From NCBI RefSeq assembly GCF_904849725.1, contig NC_058523.1:166266689-166330688 (forward strand): DNA of 64,000 bases, given 5' to 3'. This stretch comes from Hordeum vulgare subsp. vulgare. Lineage: Eukaryota; Streptophyta; Magnoliopsida; Poales; Poaceae. How positions within the stretch are numbered: position 1 is the stretch's first letter; the number at the start of each line of letters is the position of its first letter. The position numbers were made by a program, and so were the translations under genes. The notes under the pieces were generated by a model. The model was given only the letters and a program-made list of their open reading frames with translations, ran no database searches and had not been told where the DNA came from. This document shows positions 58,428 through 64,000 of the stretch, piece by piece.

Positions 58428-59918
58428 TGCTGCCTCTTGAGCTTGCGTTGGTTTTCCCTTGAAGAGGAAAGGGTGATGCAGTTTCCCTCAGTTTGAGAAC
58501 CAAGGTATCAATCCAGTCGGAGAATCAAGCCAAGTGTCCAGAGTACCTGCGCAAACACAAATGAGCTTGCACCCAACACTATAAAGGGGTTGTCAATCTC
58601 TTCAATATTGATTGCAAAGGGAGATCTGAAGGCGGAAAGTGCAATGAAGTAAAAGTGAAAGGGTGAAAATATGGTGTGAAGTAGACCCGGGGGCCATAGT
58701 GTTCACTAGAGGTTTCTCTCAAAATAGCAAATATTACGGTGGGTGAACAAATTACTGTCGAGCAATTGATTGAACCGCGCAAAGTCATGATGATATCTAA
58801 GGCAATGATCATACATATAGGCAGCACGTCCGAGACAAGTAGACCGATACTGTCTGCATCTACTACTATTAGTCCACACATCGACCGTTGTCCAGCATGC
58901 ATGTAGTGTATTGAGTTCATGACGAACAGAGTAACGCCTTAAGCAAGATGACATGATGTAGAGGGACAAACTCAAACCAATGGTGTAAACCCTATCTTTT
59001 TACCATTGATGGCAACAACACGATGCGTGTCTCGCTGCCCCTTCTGTCACTGGTAGAGGTCACCGCACAGTATAAACCCAAAACTAAGCACTTCTCCCAT
59101 TGCAAGAATCATCGATCAAGTTGGCCAAACAAAACCCACAACTCGAAGAGAATTACAAGGATATGAAATCATGCATATAAGAGATCAAAAGAAACTCAAA
59201 TAAGATTCATAGATAATCTGATCATAAATCCACAATTCATCGGATCTCGACGAACACACCGCAAAGAAGATTGCATCGGATAGATCTCCATGAAGATCAT
59301 GGAGAACTTTGTATTGAAGATCCAAGAGAGAGAAGAAGCCATCTAGCTACTAGCTATGGACCCGAAGGTCTATGGTGAACTACTCACGCATCATCGAAGA
59401 GGTCATGGTGTTGATGAAGAAGCCCTCCGTATCCGAATTGCCCCTCCGGCAGGGCACCGGAACGTGCCCCAGATGGGATCTTGCGGAGACAAAAGCTTGC
59501 GGTGGCGGAAAAGTATTTTTGTGGATCTCTTACGCAGTTTTGGATTTTTCAGGAATTTATAGGCGGAAGAGGTAGGGCAGACGAGCCACGGGGGGCCCAT
59601 AAGCCTGCTAGGCACGGCCCCCCTGGCCGCGCCTAGGGGGCTTGTGGCGTCCCCTGGTGGCTTCTGCCTTGGTTCTCACGTCCCGTGCGTATCTTGTGTT
59701 CCGGAAAAAATCTTTTCGGAAGTTTTATTCCGTTTGGACACCGTTTAAAATCCTCCTCTCAAAAGGGTTAAAAACATGGAAAAAACAGGAACTGGCACTT
59801 GGCACTGAGTTAATAAGTTAGTCCCAAAAAAGATATAAAAGGCATACAAAACATCCAAAGTTTGACAAGATAATAACATGGAACTATAAAAAATTATAGA
59901 TACGTTGCAGACGTATCA
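58428..59918 (-). repeat. 5' LTR of copy C
   Basis: This 1,491 bp LTR reads TGATACGTCTGCAACG on the minus strand from 59918 and ends CTCAAGAGGCAGCA at 58428. The TATA box is at 59561-59555. It is shorter than the 3' LTR partly because of a gap near 58480. Confidence 0.9.
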
Positions 59919-59923
59919 CCTGC

Positions 59924-60440
59924 CGGGCCGGCCCGATGGCCCGCAGGCCAGGCACAACACGGGCTAGGCCAGGCACGGGCTAATTGTGCTCGGGCCAGGC
60001 ACAAGCAAGCCGTGGGCCGTGCCCGGGCGGCCACCCCGAGACCGCGTGTCAGCACGGCCCGACACGATTAGGGAGCGATGGGGGAGCGAGCGACGCGGCC
60101 AACTCGCGCGAGAGGGGCGGGAAAAGGGGGATTTGGGCGGGGGAGGGGCGGGAAAAGGGGGATTTGACGCGTGAGGGGCGGGGGGAGCGGCCAACTGGCG
60201 GGATTTGGGTGGGAGAGGAGCGGGATCTGGGCGGGAGAGGGGTGGGACCGGAAGGATTTTTTTCAATTAAAACGGCGAGCGTGCTGTGGGCCTAGCGGGC
60301 CGCGGGCCGGCCCGATTAGGCCACGTGTCGTGCTTGGGCCTGGGAGGACGGCACGCGGGCCGGCACAGCACGACCCGTATATTAATCGGGCCCAGGCAGG
60401 CCGTGACGGGCCGGTCCGTTTGGGCCCGATTAATATACGG
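59924..60440. repeat. GC-rich element of GGGCCGGCCCG-like words
   Basis: Both ends carry runs of GGGCCGGCCCGAT-type palindromic words, with CCCGATTAATATACGG on the right. The middle repeats GCGGGAAAAGGGGGATTTG-like units near 60115-60170. It appears to be inserted in the long repeat at 51535/60441, with copy C inside or at the edge of it (AAACGGGTCATGCC at 52833 may be its left end). It could be a small hAT-like or unclassified element. Boundaries and class are uncertain. Confidence 0.4.
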
Positions 60441-63400
60441 CCTATACTAAGCCGTTTATAATGTGGTACTGAAAGTAGCAGTTCATTAAAATTAGGCTAT
60501 GCATCAGATATAGGAGGTAACTACAAGATTAGCAAAACTCTAATGCAAGCATGGGGGAGAAAGAAATGGGCGATATAGGAATGATCAAGGGGGGTTTGCT
60601 TGCCTTGTTGCTCTGCAACAAAGGGATGGTCATCGAGACGGTAGATGTACCCGGCAGCAACGTTAGTCTCGGAGTCTACCGGTAAGAAGAGGGGGAAAGA
60701 AACAATAAATATAAAACTGATGCAAACACTAAGCATGACATGGCAATATGCAGGTCTAGGAATTAGCTAACGCAGTATCATCCGTCATAGACAGGTCGGG
60801 AAAATATCGGATGATATTTCCTGGGTCTCTAGCTATTACCGGTCAAATGAAAACGGTGAAAAAAGTTTCACATTTGCTATGCTAGGGGTGGGTCACACAC
60901 GAACGGATAGCGTATCCAGATACGTCTCGTTTTGCAGATGAACTTTTATGTTCAAAATATTTTTAATCTGACTTGCGGTTTATTTTATAATAATTTTAAA
61001 GTTTTAATATTTATTAGGAATTAAAAAGAAATTCAGATATTTCAATTATGACATCAGCATGATGTCATGGTGACATCAACAATCAATAGTAACTTTGATT
61101 GGTCAAATATGATAGTGGGTCCCATGTGTCATAGACACATTTATTTTTAGGATTTAATAAATATTTAAGCAGGTTAATTAGTGGTATGTGACCCAACTAT
61201 CATACACTGCTTTTGTTAATTAATTAACAGAATTAAATTAATAGTTTATTTAATTTATTTACCTAATCTTTAAACATTATAATTAAGTAAATACTTATTT
61301 ATCTATTATTATTATATTAAATCCTAATTATCTCAAAACAGTATTTACTCCTTAACTAAATAATTAATCAAATTAATTAATTTATTAATGTTAAATACTT
61401 GTAAAACTACTTTTACTTTTATTTGATTTTTTGCATGTTTTAGGGGCGTGGCCCCGCATGTCATTGGAACAACGAACACCACATACACTAATACCACACA
61501 CATCGGTACACACCTTTTTGTACATACCAACATACATACATTCATATACACATGTACACATATATTGCACATACACACACATGTGCACATATACATACAT
61601 ATATATATATACCCATTTTCCTTTTTTTTACAAACATTTATACATGGGGGGAGGGGTTATCCCCCATACACTAATCACACGGGGGGTTTAATCACCCCTC
61701 GTTACAGAATGGCCCGGGGCCGGCCGTGGTGGGTGCGGCCATGGTGCAAGCGAGGACGGGGTCGGCGGCTCGCTGGAATGCGGGGAAAACGGGGAGGAGG
61801 AGGGTGGCCGGAGCCGCGGTGGCTCACCACCATGTAGAGGAAGACGCGGCTTGGGGAAGGTCGGGAAGGCCGGCGGGGCGGTGGCGAGGTGGTGCAGTCC
61901 GGCGAGGTGGTGACCAACTGGCGGTGGTGATGGTGGCCGGGAGCGACGGAGGCCAGAGGTGGGTCGGCGAGGCGCAGGTGGCGGTGGTGCACGGGGGGAG
62001 GTTCGGTGGCGAGGCCGGCCTATGCGAGGGCGGTCGGAGGAGGTCCAGCGAGGTGCAGGTGGCGGTGGTGCGTGGGGGGAGGTTCGGTGGCGGGGTCGTC
62101 CTGTGCTAGGGCGGCCGGAGGATGGCCGGCCGATGGCGAGGTCGGCCTCCCCATCCCCGATCCACCTTGGATCGGGAGGGAGAGGCAGGGGAGCGAGGGA
62201 GAGTGGCTCGTGGGGGTTGGAATCGAGGGGGAGTGGGGGGCTGCATGGGGCGAGCTCGGCCTGAGGAGGGCCGGCGGCGGGGTGGCTTTGGCCTGAGGCG
62301 GAGGAGGCCGGGGTACTGAAAGTAGCAGTTCATCAAAATTATGCTATGCATGAGATATAGGAACTAACTAAAACAGTAGCAAAATTCTAATGCAAGCATG
62401 GGGAGAAAGAAATGGGCGATATAGGAATGATCAAGGGGGGTTTGCTTGCCTTGTTGCTCTGCGCCAATGGGCTGGTCGTCAGGAGGGTAGATGTACCCCA
62501 CAGCAACATCAGTCTTGGGGTCTACCAGTAAGAAGAGGGGGGAGAAACAATAAATATAACATCGATGCAAACACTAAGCATGACAAGGCAATATGCAGGT
62601 CTAGGCATGAGCTAACGCAGTATCATTCATCATAGACGGGTCGGGAAAATATTGGATGATATTTCCCGGGTCTCTAGCTACTAAGAGTGAGATGAAAATC
62701 ATGGAAAAAGTTCCACTTTTGCTATGCTACGGGCGCATGACAAACGAACGGATAGCATATCTGGGTTCGTCTCGTTTTGAAGATGAACTTTCATGTTCAA
62801 AATATTTTCAACTCACTTACGGTTTATTTTATACTAATTTTATAAGTTATATTATTTATTAGGAATTAAGCAGATTTAAATAATTTGGATATTTCAATTA
62901 TGACATGAGCATGAAGTCATGTTGACATCAGCAGTCGACACTAACTTTGGCTTTTCAAATATGACTAGTTGGTCCATGTGTCATATGCACATTTATTTTT
63001 AGGGTTTAATAAATATTTAATCAGGTTAATTTGTGGGTGGAACCCAGTTGTCATACAGTGCTTTGCTTAATTAATTAACAGAATTAAATTAAGAGTTTAT
63101 TTAATTTATTTACCTAATATTTAAACATTATAATTAACTAAATACTTATTTATCTATTATTATTGTATTAAATCCTAATTATTCCAAAACAATATTTACT
63201 TCTTAACTAAATAATTAATTTATTAATATTAAATATTTGTAAAACTATTTTTTTTGCATGTTTTAGGGGCGAGGCCCCACATGTCATTGGGACAGCGGGC
63301 ACCACATACACTAAACGCACACACATCGGTACACACGTTTTTATACACACCAACGTACATACATTCATATACACATGTACACATATATTGCACATACACA

Positions 63401-64000
63401 CACATCTGCACATATACATACATACATATATATATCCATTTTTGTTTTTTTTACAAAAAATCATACATGGGGGGGGGGTGTTATCGCCCATACACTAATC
63501 ACACGGGGGTTTATCCCCCTCGTTACAGAATGGCCCAGGGCCGGCAATGGTGGGTACGGCCACGGTGCAAGCGAGGACGGGGCCGGCGGCTCGCCGGAAT
63601 GCGGGGAAAACGGGGAGGAGGAGGGTGGCCGGAGCCGCGATGGCTCACCACCGTGTAGAGGAAGACGCAGCTTGGGGAAGGTTGGGGAGGCCGACGGGGC
63701 AGTGGCGAGGTGGTGCAGTCCGACGAGGTGGTGGCCAACCGGTGGTGGTGGTTGTGGCCGGGGGTGATGGAGGCCGGAGGTGGGCCGGCTAGGCGCAGGT
63801 GGCGGTGGTGCGCGAGAGGAGGTTCGGTGGCGGGGCTGGCCTGTGCGAGGGCTGCCGGAGGAGGGCCGACGAGGCGCAGGTGGTGGTGTTGCACGTGGGG
63901 AGGTTCGGTGGCGGGGTCGGCCTATGCGAGGGCGGGCGAAGGAGGGTCGACCGATGGCGAGGTCGGCCTCCCGAGCCCCGATCCACCTTGGATCGGGAGG
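60441..64000. repeat. Long LTR-like repeat, with an 1,847 bp tandem duplication
   Basis: GGTACTGAAAGTAGCAGTTC occurs at 60466 and 62313, and all that follows is repeated at about that offset up to the window end, with roughly 10 percent differences by eye. Each unit holds an AT-rich part (TTAATTAATTAACAG), a CA/TA-rich microsatellite (about 61480-61612; 63300-63435) and a G-rich part. Open frames in the G-rich part overlap on both strands and are not credible genes. Confidence 0.65.
61972..62133. repeat. 81 bp minisatellite, two units
   Basis: (G)YGCAGGTGGCGGTGGTGC starts at 61972 and 62053. The same pair, also 81 bp apart, is at 63793 and 63874 in the second large unit. G-runs are frequent. 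Confidence 0.7.

Larger units (their letters stand above)
52850..59918 (-). mobile_element. Sabrina/WHAM-type element, compact variant (copy C)
   Basis: This complete minus-strand element has LTRs at 58428-59918 (5') and 52850-54354 (3'), PBS, a short ORF, a non-coding region and PPT, with perfect CCTGC duplications at 52845-52849 and 59919-59923. It is 7,069 bp. Compared with copy A it lacks the gag core: the ORF has a different N-terminal part joined to the shared retropepsin end. No RT, RNase H or integrase is present. Confidence 0.92.

Noticed and set aside
61700..62320. Several 80-127 codon ORFs in the G-rich block
   Set aside because: They are made of repeated GGT/GGC units, occur on both strands and repeat at 63520-63990. 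This is a compositional artefact of a minisatellite.

Overview
The window is repeat-rich grass DNA, most probably from a Triticeae genome (wheat, Aegilops, barley or rye). The LTR ends and coding remnants match Triticeae retrotransposon types from memory: BARE-1/Angela/WIS-like Ty1/copia elements, Sabrina/WHAM-like non-autonomous gypsy elements, and Tat/Grande-like gypsy elements with an antisense ORF. Family names come from recall, not a database search. I see no host gene, rRNA, functional tRNA or CRISPR array. Every coding region I can support belongs to a transposable element, and each one carries stops or frameshifts.

Layout. 1-13536 is the right half of a nest whose left half lies outside the window: a Sabrina/WHAM-type 3' part (1-5899) sits in a minus-strand copia element (5900-11240), which sits in a plus-strand BARE/Angela LTR (to 12862), which sits in another such LTR (to 13536). 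That LTR interrupts an older plus-strand gypsy, here called gypsy-2. Gypsy-2 pieces remain at 13537-14183 and 45315 to about 47440.

A minus-strand gypsy (gypsy-1, 14184-45314) is inserted in gypsy-2. It carries three insertions of its own: a full-length BARE/Angela copia (17858-28690, TSD TTCGT), a solo LTR (29861-31279, TSD GTTGA), and a full-length Sabrina/WHAM-type element (31793-41228, TSD ACCGC). The last of these holds a further 1.3 kb solo-LTR-like insertion (37824-39137, TSD CATAC).

From about 47440 the window holds AT-rich degenerate repeats with a Stowaway-like MITE, an unassigned GC-rich block, and pieces of a long LTR-like repeat (51535-52844 and 60441-64000). That repeat is split by a GC-rich element and by a third Sabrina/WHAM-type copy on the minus strand (52850-59918, TSD CCTGC).

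How the parts relate. The only genes are retrotransposon gag/pol and extra antisense ORFs. The Sabrina/WHAM copies encode at most gag plus a retropepsin-like domain and would need enzymes in trans. Gypsy-1 and gypsy-2 both carry an ORF of the Transposase_28 ('putative gypsy type transposon') kind, antisense to the element and next to the 3' LTR. Gypsy-1 landed inside gypsy-2's antisense ORF, and the Angela element landed inside gypsy-1's. The most unusual structures are these antisense ORFs, a 2,243 bp tandem duplication in the Angela element that copies promoter, PBS and gag start, internal copies of the polypurine-tract motif with a hairpin in all three Sabrina/WHAM copies, and hairpins in a tandem array whose paired bases change together.
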